In this document: positions 1 to 8,600 of the stretch, piece after piece | Numbering within the stretch: position 1 is the stretch's first letter | How the letters are laid out: every line of letters begins with the position of its first letter | Assembly (NCBI GenBank): GCA_021495925.1 | Contig: JAKEKT010000188.1 | Location: 1 to 12,022 of the forward strand | Direction of reading: 5' to 3' | Source of the DNA: Diplodia intermedia | Taxonomy: Eukaryota; Ascomycota; Dothideomycetes; Botryosphaeriales; Botryosphaeriaceae | Length of the DNA: 12,022 nt | Translations under genes and position numbers: made by a program | The notes under the pieces: generated by a model | Database searches by the model: none | What the model was told of the DNA's origin: nothing | The model's input: the letters and a program-made list of their open reading frames with translations, nothing else

Positions 1-12
1 ACCCAATCCAAC

Positions 13-120
13 ATGGCCGACCAAAAGCCCCTCACCGGCCTCGAAACCACCTTCTCCCACCTCCTCGCCCGCCGCCGCTCCCGCTCCCTCCTCCGCCGCC
101 TCACCACCGCTCCCCCCTAA
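13..120 (+). pseudogene. 5' fragment resembling fungal 8-amino-7-oxononanoate synthase (AONS, bioF-like)
   Basis: An ATG in good context (AACATGG) opens 35 codons ending in TAA at 118-120. The peptide starts MADQKPLTGLE, continues with an Arg-rich helix and ends RRLTTAPP. By my recollection of the family, fungal AONS enzymes begin this way: an Arg-rich helix and 'TTAPP' just before the conserved 'DFSSNDFLSL' segment. AONS is a PLP enzyme that condenses pimeloyl-CoA with alanine in biotin synthesis. Here the match stops at the TAA and nothing AONS-like follows in any frame. No GT dinucleotide occurs between the ATG and base 131, so a canonical intron cannot rescue the frame before the stop. 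The PLP-binding fold is absent, so the fragment cannot be an enzyme. I infer a rearrangement scar or degenerate 5' end. Alternatives are an untranslated leader with a short ORF, or a chance resemblance over a short, Arg/Leu-rich peptide. Confidence 0.42.
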
Positions 121-131
121 AACGCACATGC

Positions 132-227
132 GTATCACCACATTACCTCTCTCTCCCTCTCCCACCTCCCACCACCCTCCCACCCAACCAACCAACCCAA
201 GCTAACCCAACCCAACCCACCCCCCAG
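132..227 (+). other. Candidate intron / C-rich pyrimidine tract upstream of the dioxygenase exon
   Basis: This stretch is almost free of G and very rich in C, with CT runs (about 145-180) and CCAACC/CCCAAC repeats (about 183-220). It has the parts of a fungal intron 3' end: a GCTAAC branch point at 201-206 and a CAG acceptor at 225-227, followed at once by sequence homologous to dioxygenases. The only upstream GT donor in the window is at 132-133 (GTATCA), which is a weak match. Splicing there would keep the dioxygenase frame open upstream, but that frame is a Pro/His/Arg-rich stretch unlike any dioxygenase. The acceptor end is therefore well supported and the donor is uncertain; the true donor may lie left of the window. 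Confidence 0.5.
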
Positions 228-1205
228 TCCCGGAAATTCTTCGCCCTCCCAACCGCGACCAAGCAGCTCGCCCCGCACCCACCGGGCGGCTCGCACCACC
301 GCGGCTACTCGGCGCCGGGCATGGAAAAGGTGACGCAGCACGTCTTCTCCGACGCGGCCATCGCGGCGCTGCGCGCCGTGCCCGACCACAAGGAGAGCTA
401 CGAGACGGGCAACGAGACGGACGCGCGCCAGCCCAACATCTGGCTGCCCGACGCCGCGCTGCCCGGCTTCCGCGCGTTCCTGCAGGCGTTCTTCGGCGAC
501 TGCGAGGGAATCATCCACGTGCTGCTGAGGGCGCTGGCGGTCGCGTTGGGCATGGAGGGGGAGCGGGAGGGGGCGCTGTCCGAGGCGCATTCGGCGAGTG
601 CGTTTCAGTTGCGCTTGCTGCACTATCCGCCGATTCCGCTGAGGGCGCTGACGGGTGGCGCGGCGGTGGCGGGAGGAGGGGTGGGAGGAGGGGGAGAACC
701 TGCCGGCGAGGAGGAGGGGAGAGAGGGAGGGCGGCTGGGAGGAGAGAAGCAGAGGAGCCCGCCCTCTGCGTCCCGCATCGGTGCGCATTCCGACTTCGGC
801 TCGTTGACCATCCTCTTCCAAGACGCTGTCGGCGGGCTCGAGGTCGAGGATCCGCACCGCCCGGGCGTGTTCCGCCCCGCGCCGCCCGTCGACGGCACGT
901 TGTTGGTGAATGTGGGCGACTTGTTGGAGCGTTGGAGTAATGGGAGGTGGAGGAGTACGGTGCATCGGGTGGGGGCGCCGCCGGCGGAGAGGTTGCGGGA
1001 GGCGGGTGCGGTGGTGGGGAGTGGGGGAGGGGAGGAGATGTGTAGGGCCAGGTACTCGATTCCGTTCTTTAGTGCGCCGAATGACGATGCGGTCATTGAG
1101 GCGTTGCCGGGGTGTTGGGATGAGCGGACGAATCCGAAAAAGTATGAGCCGGTGACGGCGGAACAGTATGTGACGATGAGGATGGAGGCGTTGTATTCGT
1201 CGTGA
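228..1205 (+). CDS. 2-oxoglutarate/Fe(II)-dependent dioxygenase (isopenicillin N synthase-like), N-terminally incomplete
   Basis: The frame is open from 228 to the TGA at 1203-1205. It begins SRKFFALPTATK, which is the end of the DIOX_N helix of IPNS-like oxygenases, and runs through APHPPGGSHHRGYS and the double-stranded beta-helix core. The iron ligands are present: His (786-788) and Asp (792-794) of HSD in GAHSDFGSLT, and the distal His (963-965) in TVHRV. The 2-oxoglutarate-binding Arg-x-Ser is RYS at 1050-1058. The C-terminus (KKYEPVTAEQYV) is typical. The usual first 60-70 residues are not in the window unless spliced from upstream, and the 5' neighbour is an AONS-like fragment instead. 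The first in-frame Met is at 321. A Gly/Glu-rich insert (about 655-770) separates two core strands. The substrate cannot be read from sequence: relatives act on secondary metabolites, plant-hormone-like compounds or small acids. The gene may be a truncated pseudogene or may use an upstream exon. The family call is firm; the start is not. Confidence 0.85.
   Translation, partial: SRKFFALPTATKQLAPHPPGGSHHRGYSAPGMEKVTQHVFSDAAIAALRAVPDHKESYETGNETDARQPNIWLPDAALPGFRAFLQAFFGDCEGIIHVLLRALAVALGMEGEREGALSEAHSASAFQLRLLHYPPIPLRALTGGAAVAGGGVGGGGEPAGEEEGREGGRLGGEKQRSPPSASRIGAHSDFGSLTILFQDAVGGLEVEDPHRPGVFRPAPPVDGTLLVNVGDLLERWSNGRWRSTVHRVGAPPAERLREAGAVVGSGGGEEMCRARYSIPFFSAPNDDAVIEALPGCWDERTNPKKYEPVTAEQYVTMRMEALYSS
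671..694 (+). repeat. 12-bp tandem repeat with G-quadruplex motif inside the dioxygenase
   Basis: Two adjacent 12-base units, GGGAGGAGGGGT and GGGAGGAGGGGG, lie in the coding strand of the dioxygenase. They give four G-runs (671-673, 678-681, 683-685, 690-694) with loops of 4, 1 and 4 bases, which fits the canonical G-quadruplex pattern. They form the core of a purine-rich stretch (about 664-760) coding for a Gly/Glu-rich loop. Confidence 0.8.
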
Positions 1206-1486
1206 GTTTGTACCAGCTGCTCGGGTAGATCAGGGGACCTTCACTTGGAATAGAGATACGAACGAGTTTCTGATTGAGCTTTATTCGATGATATTGAGAC
1301 TGGTCTGGTAGAAAGTCACCAGAGTGGAGTTCTAGTAATTCCGGCTGCACATTCAAGATCTGCCACCGAGAAGTGACCATTTCGTGATACGCTACCACCG
1401 CTTGCATTAAGAAATGAGGGATATCTATTAGTGCGTGATTAACGCTTCATAAACACATACCGGCGCAGGAAGCAGCTTGTTCCACT

Positions 1487-2524
1487 TTACTGGGCTTCTC
1501 CGAAGTCCATGTGGCTTGTTTGTTTGGCGTGTTCCAGGGCGCCCGACTCGCCGTTGCCTTTCCAACCGCACACGTTGCATTTTATCGCAAAGCCGGCCGT
1601 GTCGGTGAAGTAGTGTCGCGATTGCAAGATCTGGCATAGTTCCAGCGCCTTGTTCAAAACAACATCGTCGATGGAATCGAATTGCTTGAGATCAAACTCC
1701 GGAGGCATGTCGGCCTTGGTGTGCGGAGCTGACGATGGGTTGAGGGCAATAGTGTCGTAGTGGATACCGGAGTACACCAGAATACAGCGCCTCGGCTTCC
1801 CCTCGTTATAACGGTAGATATGCAAGCTCTGCACGTCGATACTGCAGATCTCGATATCAAAATGTTGGCTCAAAATGTTCAACTCGATGTCGCCACCCCA
1901 ACTTTCGTCTCGCTGAATCCATCGGCAATAGTCGTCGGGGGATTTCTGCAAGACGGCTTCGTTGTAATCGATGGGGTTGGCCTGAACGGCTGCGGCCACA
2001 ATTGCTCGTAGTTCATGCATGACATCAAGAGACTCCCCCATCACCGCGCTGCCCAGAGCTCGGAACAAGCAGCTATTATCGTCCGGCATGACGCGCAAGA
2101 TCAATGTACCATCGGCCTCGGGAACCGCAACCTCTGGCGGGTCCGTCTCGACATCCTTTGCGTTCCGAGAGAGAGACAGTGGCTGTTGGAGCCCGCTTTC
2201 TTGGTTCTCTTTGGCTTGCTGCGAGCCCGGCAGAGGAGCGGCGCGGCCTGGTGTGGAGTCGGCCATGGGGTGAGACAACTGCGCTCCAACATCGCGCGGC
2301 ACGACGACCAGTTGCTCGCCATTCAGCTTCAGTCCGGTGTCACTGAGGGCAGTGACAGGGTCGAATTGCGAAATATCGAGCGGCTGGGGCGGATATCCGT
2401 ACTTGAGGTCGAAGACCGGAACCCCGCTCTTCTCGGCGATTGTCGACTGCAGTTCGGCAACTGTCGCGTGCTCCTCCAAGGTGATTGTGGTGACGCCCGA
2501 CGGGCCACGCACGCGTATTCTCAT
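1487..2524 (-). CDS. OTU1: OTU1/YOD1-type deubiquitinating cysteine protease
   Basis: A single-exon gene of 345 residues. OTU1 enzymes cleave polyubiquitin and work with the Cdc48/p97 ATPase in ER-associated degradation and other ubiquitin processing. Residues 1-80 form the ubiquitin-like (UBX-like) domain that in this family docks on Cdc48. Residues 80-135 are a polar linker. The OTU catalytic domain spans about 140-265: PDDNSCLFRAL holds the catalytic Cys152 with the acidic D148/D149, SWGGDIEL (208-215) is the family's conserved Trp-Gly turn, and IHYDTI holds the catalytic His255. The C-terminus carries the C2H2 zinc finger typical of OTU1 (C316, C319, H332, H338). Length and domain order match the family and no key residue is missing. 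The ATG context (CAAAATGA on the minus strand) is good. The gene is divergent from CCT6 and convergent with the dioxygenase, whose stop is 281 bases from the OTU1 stop. Confidence 0.96.
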   Translation of the reverse strand: MRIRVRGPSGVTTITLEEHATVAELQSTIAEKSGVPVFDLKYGYPPQPLDISQFDPVTALSDTGLKLNGEQLVVVPRDVGAQLSHPMADSTPGRAAPLPGSQQAKENQESGLQQPLSLSRNAKDVETDPPEVAVPEADGTLILRVMPDDNSCLFRALGSAVMGESLDVMHELRAIVAAAVQANPIDYNEAVLQKSPDDYCRWIQRDESWGGDIELNILSQHFDIEICSIDVQSLHIYRYNEGKPRRCILVYSGIHYDTIALNPSSAPHTKADMPPEFDLKQFDSIDDVVLNKALELCQILQSRHYFTDTAGFAIKCNVCGWKGNGESGALEHAKQTSHMDFGEAQ

Positions 2525-3056
2525 TTTGACGGCCGATGGAAGTTGCGCGTATATCGAGGGTAGTTGAAGGTCTGTCTCGGACCCTGGAGATCAGGAGATG
2601 GTAGAGGGATTCGGCGGGGTGCGGAGAGCTCGGAGCGGCGCGAGTTGTGTGAGATAGGTTGATCGGGTTGGAAATTGAGTGTTGAATTGATGGTCCAAGA
2701 TAAACTCGAAGTGCGGAACGAATGCGATCAGCTTTCTGCCAGCAAAAGGTGGACGCAGTCGATATCAGCAGCGGGCGGACTGGAGCGAGCGGGCGGGCGG
2801 TGATGACGGCAGCGCTTCGAGGGGCAGCGGCGACCCGTGCGCGCGGACTTAGGGCTGGCGGGGCGCGCCAAGAACAGGAGCCACGGAGCGGATTAACTGG
2901 TCGCAGCTTCCAGAAATCGCGTCCGCCGCTTTTCTGCGCGTGCAGGCCGACTCCCAGCTCCCCCGTGCCTGCCCCACGTCGCCTGAATCTCCCGGCAAGA
3001 GCTCCTCTCTGCCATCTCCCTACTGTCCGCTACCACATTCGTGGCTTCAACGCAAA
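2525..3056. promoter_or_regulatory. Shared divergent promoter region between OTU1 (-) and CCT6 (+)
   Basis: The 532 bases between the two start codons contain no convincing ORF. The side near CCT6 has a pyrimidine-rich run at about 3001-3034 just before the ATG, as is common around fungal transcription starts. The middle (about 2770-2870) is very GC-rich. A TTCCAGAA element lies at 2908-2915. I see no clear TATA box. Both genes serve protein homeostasis, so co-regulation from this region is plausible but is an inference. Confidence 0.7.
2908..2915. promoter_or_regulatory. Minimal heat-shock-element-like palindrome upstream of CCT6
   Basis: TTCCAGAA is TTCnnGAA, two inverted nGAAn units, the minimum core of an HSF1 site, about 140 bases upstream of the CCT6 start. 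A full element normally has three or more units, and neither flank offers a clear third. An 8-base match of this kind can occur by chance, so the call is weak. Confidence 0.25.
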
Positions 3057-4936
3057 ATGTCGGCCGCACAGCTCCTTAACCCCAAGGCCGAGTCGCGGGT
3101 ACGTCCAACCCCCCGTTCCGATCCACATCGCGCTAACAGGAGCTATAGAGACGCGGCGAGGCCTTGAAGGTCAACATTGCTGCCGGAGAGGGTCTGCAGC
3201 AGGTATGCTTTCTCCGAACTTGTCAAATGACACGCTGGATGCTAAACCTTACCAGGTCCTTTCGTCCAACCTGGGTCCCAGCGGCACCTTGAAGATGTGA
3301 GCTTCGCAACAACACTTCCTCTGCGGAACGAGGCTGACACATACAGGCTGGTTGATGGCTCCGGTCAGATCAAGCTCACCAAGGATGGCAGCGTCCTTCT
3401 CCGCGAGATGCAGATTCAGAACCCCACCGCCGTCATGATTGCCCGCGCGGCCACCGCCCAGGACGACATCACCGGCGACGGCACAACTTCCGTGGTTTTG
3501 ATGGTTGGCGAGCTGCTCAAGCAGGCAGACAGATACATCTCCGAGGGCCTCCACCCCCGTGTGATTACGGACGGCTACGAGATGGCAAAGACGGAGGCCC
3601 TGAAGTTCCTGGACGAGTTCAAGCACTCCAAGGAGGTTGACCGCGAGCTGCTCCTCTCCGTGGCTCGTACTTCGCTCTCCACCAAGTTGAACAACACCCT
3701 CGCCGAGCAGCTGACTCCCGACATCGTCGACGCTGTTCTTGCCATCTACAACGCTCCCGCGAAGCCCGACCTGCACATGGTTGAGATCATGACCATGCAG
3801 CACCGCACTGCCGCCGATACCCAGCTTATCAGGGGTCTGGCCCTGGACCACGGTGCCCGTCACCCCGACATGCCCAAGTTCGTCGAGAATGCTCACATCC
3901 TGACGCTCAATGTCAGTCTGGAATACGAGAAGTCGGAGATCAACTCGGGCTTCTTCTACTCGAGTGCGGATCAGCGTGACAAGCTGGTGGAAAGTGAGAG
4001 GCGGTTTGTGGACGAGAAGCTGAGGAAGATTGTCGAGCTCAAGAAGGAGGTTTGCGGCGATGACCCGACGAAGAACTTTGTGATAATAAACCAGAAGGGC
4101 ATTGACCCCATGAGTCTGGACGTGTTGGTCAAGAACGGCATTCTCGCCCTGCGCCGTGCCAAGAGGAGGAACATGGAGCGGTTACAGCTTATTTGCGGCG
4201 GTACCGCTATGAACAGCGTGGACGACCTTACCCCCGACGTTCTTGGTTGGGCCGGCAAGGTGTACGAGCACCAGCTGGGAGAGGAAAAGTACACGTTTGT
4301 GGTGCGTATCATCCGGCAATTGACACGCGCGGTCGCTGACTTTTGAACAGGAGGACGTCAAGGAGCCTAAGTCGGTCACCCTGTTGATCAAGGGCCCCAA
4401 CACGCACACGATCACGCAGATCAAGGACGCTGTCCGCGACGGTCTCAGGAGTGTGTACAACATGATTGTGGACGGAAGCGTCGTGCCCGGCGCTGGCGCC
4501 TTCCAGGTTGCGTGCGCCGCACACCTCAAGAGCGATGCGTTCAGGAAGGAGATCAAGGGCAAGGCGCGGTACGGCGTCGAGGCGTTTGCGGACGCGCTTC
4601 TGATCATCCCCAAGACGCTGGCTGCCAACTCTGGCCACGACATCCAAGATGCTCGTAAGTGGAGACTGAACTATACGTAGCGCGGAGAGATGCTAACCGG
4701 GAAACGCAGTGGCCGAACTGCAGGACGAGCATGCGGAGGGCAACGTCGTGGGTCTGGATCTGAACTCGGGCGAGGCGATGGACCCGGTGCAGGCGGGCGT
4801 GTACGACTCGTTCCGTGTCATTCGTAACTGCATCGCATCCAGCACGGGCATTGCCTCGAATCTGCTGCTCTGCGACGAGATGCTCAAGGCACGACAGATG
4901 GGCCGCGCACCGGACCCGGCGGCGGGCGACCAGTGA
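3057..4936 (+). CDS. CCT6: T-complex protein 1 subunit zeta (CCT6), chaperonin TRiC/CCT
   Basis: One of the eight subunits of the cytosolic group II chaperonin, which folds actin, tubulin and other clients with ATP. Exons by splice signals and family continuity: 3057-3098, 3149-3202, 3256-3296, 3347-4301, 4351-4654, 4710-4936. They total 1623 nt, giving 540 residues, the usual length for CCT6. The five introns are 49-55 nt; donors are GTACGT, GTATGC, GTGAGC, GTGCGT and GTAAGT, with CTAAC, CTGAC or similar branch points. The protein starts MSAAQLLNPKAESR. Diagnostic segments are SNLGPSGTLKMLVDG, the nucleotide motif GDGTTS (G89-S94), GGTAMNSVDDLTPDVLG in the apical domain, VVPGAGAF, and GLDLNSGEAMDP near the C-terminus. 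Exons 2 and 3 are only 54 and 41 nt. Retaining intron 3 puts a TGA directly after codon 46. The frame closes perfectly across all junctions and nothing suggests damage. Confidence 0.96.
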
Positions 4937-5649
4937 GCGAGGGGTTCATGAGGCATGATTATGCAGCAATTGGAAAGAAGGAATTGCGGATAATGGCATT
5001 GACGGCGGAATGTTTGCACATGTAACATAGGTGGCCTCAAAAGCTTATAGAGTCAAAAAAAAGAACGCGAGCGCGGTGGCGCTCACGCATGACAAGTCGC
5101 GGGCCCGTTGGCAATTAAAAACTCGGCAGTGCGGCAGTTTAAACTCCGCCCGCTCCGCTACGGGAGCGTGGTGCGTGGTGGCGAGGAGTAATGCGAGGAG
5201 CAGCGTCGCTTGGCTGCAAGGGCGGCGCCAATGGGGACATGCGAAACACGAGCAGGCTGGTAAATTGGGCTCTCTTGGGCAGGTGGGCCCGACTCGAAAC
5301 GGCATCCACCTGGCTGCTTGCGCTGGATGGCCAAGAGGGCGCGCACTGGCTTGGCGGCACGCTGTTCTGAGGGAGTAGTGAGCTTGTCTGGACGGCGGTA
5401 TGACGGAACCTCATAAACAAGACGGCGCCACTCGCACGTAGCTCCCACACCCTCAGCAGCCCGCTTCCTCGATGCTGCCCCTGCGTTGCTGTCCCTCGAG
5501 CGAGCACGCGACACCCTCCGCCGACCGCGCCCAGCCCCTGCTTCCCCGCGCCGCCACCGCCAGCCGAGCGATTCCGCCGTGCCCGCCGCAAGTGCTGACC
5601 GCGACCTGCGACCGCAACCGCAACCGCGCCGACACCCCTTTTCACAGCC
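4937..5649. other. Intergenic region: CCT6 3' end and GH47 promoter/leader
   Basis: These 713 bases hold the 3' untranslated end of CCT6 and the promoter of the mannosidase gene. I see no tRNA, conserved ORF or mobile element. A CCAAT pentamer lies at 5228-5232, 418 bases before the GH47 ATG, and could bind the HAP/CCAAT complex. The last 200 bases are C-rich with almost no T/A box. An upstream ATG at 5472 opens a frame that runs past the GH47 start in a different frame. Whether it is in the transcript depends on an unseen start site. A short hairpin (CGCTCC/GGAGCG, 5151-5168) has no evident role. Confidence 0.6.
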
Positions 5650-8600
5650 ATGTTGCGCTACCGCCGCTACCGCGCCTTTGTCATCTTCGCCGTGCTGACC
5701 GTGCTGGTGCTCTGGCAATTCGCTGGCTCTGAAACATGGACCTCCAGCGGCCTGGGCGCCAGCCTGTCGGGCAATGGTGGTAGCTCCAGCTCGAGCTCCC
5801 AGCAAGGCTCCGTGCCCGGCGCCGCCAACGACATACCCGACGCCCTGGCGCCGCCCAAGGGCAGCAACAATGGCAACCCCATCGTCACCGAAGACAAGGA
5901 CCAGGCGCCCGACGTCACGGTGCCTCAGGCCGAGAAGCCGCAGGACCAGGAAGAGCCGCCCGCCCTTCCCAAGCCCAGCAAGCCCGTGCAGGGCAAGCCG
6001 CCGCCGTCTCTCGAAACCAGCGCAGTCGACGATGACTTCCCCTACCTCGAAAGCGACGCCGACAACAGCCCGAACGAGCCGCAGGTTATAGTGCCACACG
6101 AGGGCGGCGAGGGCCGCAAGGAAGTCGAGGACGAGGAGAAGGCGATCCACTGGCGCCCGCTGGAAGAACACTTCCCGGTGACGTCGACGATCCAGCTGCC
6201 GTCGGGCTCGCCCAAGCCGATTCCGAAGATCCAGGCGACGTTCCCGAAGGAGTCCAAGACCGAGGCAAAGGAGCGGCAGGCGCAGCTCGCGGCCGTCAAG
6301 GAGGCCATGGCCTTTTCGTGGAACGGATACCGCAAGTACGCGTGGATGAAGGACGAGCTGAGCCCCGTGTCGAACGGCAGCCGCAACCCGTTCGCCGGCT
6401 GGGGCGCCACGCTGGTGGACGCGCTGGATTCGCTGTACATCATGGGCTTGGAGGAAGAGTTCGAGGAGGCCGTCGCTGCTGTGCAGGACATCGACTTCAC
6501 GACGACGTTCCGTAAAGACATCCCGCTGTTCGAGACGGTGATTCGCTACCTGGGCGGGCTGATCGCGGCGTACGATCTCAGTGGCTTGAAACACAAGATC
6601 TTGCTGGACAAGGCTGTGGAGCTGGCTGAGGTTCTGATGGGATCGTTCGATACGCCGAACCGCATGCCCATGACTTTCTACTATTGGATGCCGTAAGTTT
6701 TCTTCACTACGTTGAGCGGCATGGTTGTGTGGGAGCCTATGCTAACTTGAGAATAGTACGTATGCGTCTCAGCCGCACCGGTCTGCCACGCGCGTCGTTC
6801 TTGCGGAGATAGGATCTCTTTCCGTTGAGTTTACCAGGCTCGCCCAGCTCACCAAGGAGCCGAAGTACTACGATGCCATTGCTCGTATCACCAATGCGTT
6901 CAACGAGTGGCAGGACACTCTTTTGCCTGGAATGTGGCCGGTTCAGGTTGATGCTTCTGGTTGTAAAAGACCCGAGTCGGATAACCTGGGCGATCCTTAC
7001 AACTCGGCTCAGCCGCCACTGAAGGCCGCGGAGAAAATCCTCCCGGATAAGACCAACAACATGAACAACCCGGAGAGGTTTGGTGGCAAGAACCCTGTTC
7101 CGGATGACGAGCACGACGATTTCTCGGGCGACTTTGTCAAGCGTCAGCTTGACGACCCGCTCTCCCTGTCCAAGGCAGCCGCCGAAGAGGCCGGTGCTGA
7201 AGATGAGGTTCGCACGGAAAAGGCATCTTCGTCCGTGGAGAAAGACTCAACTTCTACTGAGAAGGCCAAGTCAACGGCGACTTTGGCGGACTGCACGCCT
7301 CAGGGTCTAGCACCCGCTAGCATTCACGGTTCCCAGCAATTCACGCTGGGCGGCATGTCTGACTCTATGTACGAGTACTTCCCCAAGGAGTATCTTCTTC
7401 TCGGCGGCCTCGCTCCTGAGTATCAGGATATGTACGAGAAGTCCGCAGATGTCGTCAAGTCGAACCTTCTTTACAGGCCCATGCTGCCCGACGGTTCTCC
7501 TGACATGCTCTTCGCCGGCACTCTCACCGTATCTCCTCCCGACAGGAAGTCCAAGAAGGCCGTCAAGAAGCTAAAGCACGAGGTCACCCACCTTACCTGC
7601 TTCGCGGGCGGTATGTTCGCCTACGGCGCGAAGATTTTCAACCGGCCCAAGGACGTCAAGATCGGCGCTGAACTCACCGAGGGCTGCGTGTGGGCATACA
7701 ACGTTACGACCACTGGCATCATGCCCGAGTCTGCCCTCCTGACGCCCTGCGACAGCCTCGACGGCTGCAAGTGGAACGAGACCAAGTGGCACGAGGAGCT
7801 CGACCCCTACGCCGAGAGCAGGCAACAGGCGTACAAGCACCAGCTCGAGCACTACAGCTCGCAAGTCGCCCTCGCCCGCTCCAAAGCCACCGCAACCGCC
7901 ACAGAACTCCCCGAAATCAACATCGCAGCCGCCGGTGCCACGGCCGAGGCCACGGCTGCGGCCGTTGCTCCGAACGCCATTCCCAACGCCGGACCCGTCC
8001 ACCGCTGGGACCGCAGGCAGCTCGGCGGCGTGGAGAACGACGCACGGAGCCCGACCAAGACGACGTACAGCAATGCGCACGAGCCGGCCGCCGGTGTGGT
8101 GGGGGCAGATGCCGATGCCGATGCTGCCCAGTACACGAACGACCCGGCCATCTCGCACATCTGGAAGCCGCAGAAGCCGCTCAACCACGAAGACTACGTC
8201 GAGAAGCGCATCCAGGAGGAGAGATTGCCGACCGGCTTCACCAGGGTCGAGTCGAGGCATTATATTCTGAGGTAACGATTTTTTTTCCCTCTTCCATCCC
8301 CCAAAGCAACAAGACGTAAGCCGCTAACACGTGTTTTTTCACAAAACAGACCCGAAGCCATCGAATCCGTCTGGTACATGTACCGCATCACGGGCGACCG
8401 CTCGTGGCGCGACGCGGGCTGGAACATGTTCAAGGCGATCCAGACGCACTGCCGCGCCGAGTTCGGCTACTCGGCCATCGACGACATCACAAAGGCCGCC
8501 CCGACCCCGAAGGACGAGATGGAGAGCTTCTGGCTCGCCGAGACGCTCAAGTACTTTTACCTGCTGTTCGCCGACGAGGACCTCATCAGCCTCGACGAGT

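Noticed and set aside
183..222. Possible telomere-like repeat (CCAACC/CCCAAC with CTAACCC)
   Set aside because: The unit is irregular and does not match the CCCTAA telomere repeat. It is better explained as a pyrimidine-rich intron end.
135..965. Long minus-strand open frame of 276 codons opposite the dioxygenase
   Set aside because: It is Arg-rich and low complexity, as expected opposite GC-rich coding sequence. The plus strand carries the real catalytic motifs.
1760..2563. Several plus-strand open frames opposite OTU1
   Set aside because: They are antisense shadows of a gene whose catalytic and zinc-finger residues are all in the minus frame.
5151..5168. Short inverted repeat CGCTCC/GGAGCG
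   Set aside because: A six-base stem in GC-rich DNA is expected by chance, and it has no U-tract or conserved context.
5158..6594. Minus-strand open frame of 478 codons overlapping the GH47 gene
   Set aside because: It mirrors the GC-rich GH47 codons, has biased Arg/Leu/Gly composition and no recognisable domain. The plus strand has the complete GH47 motif set.
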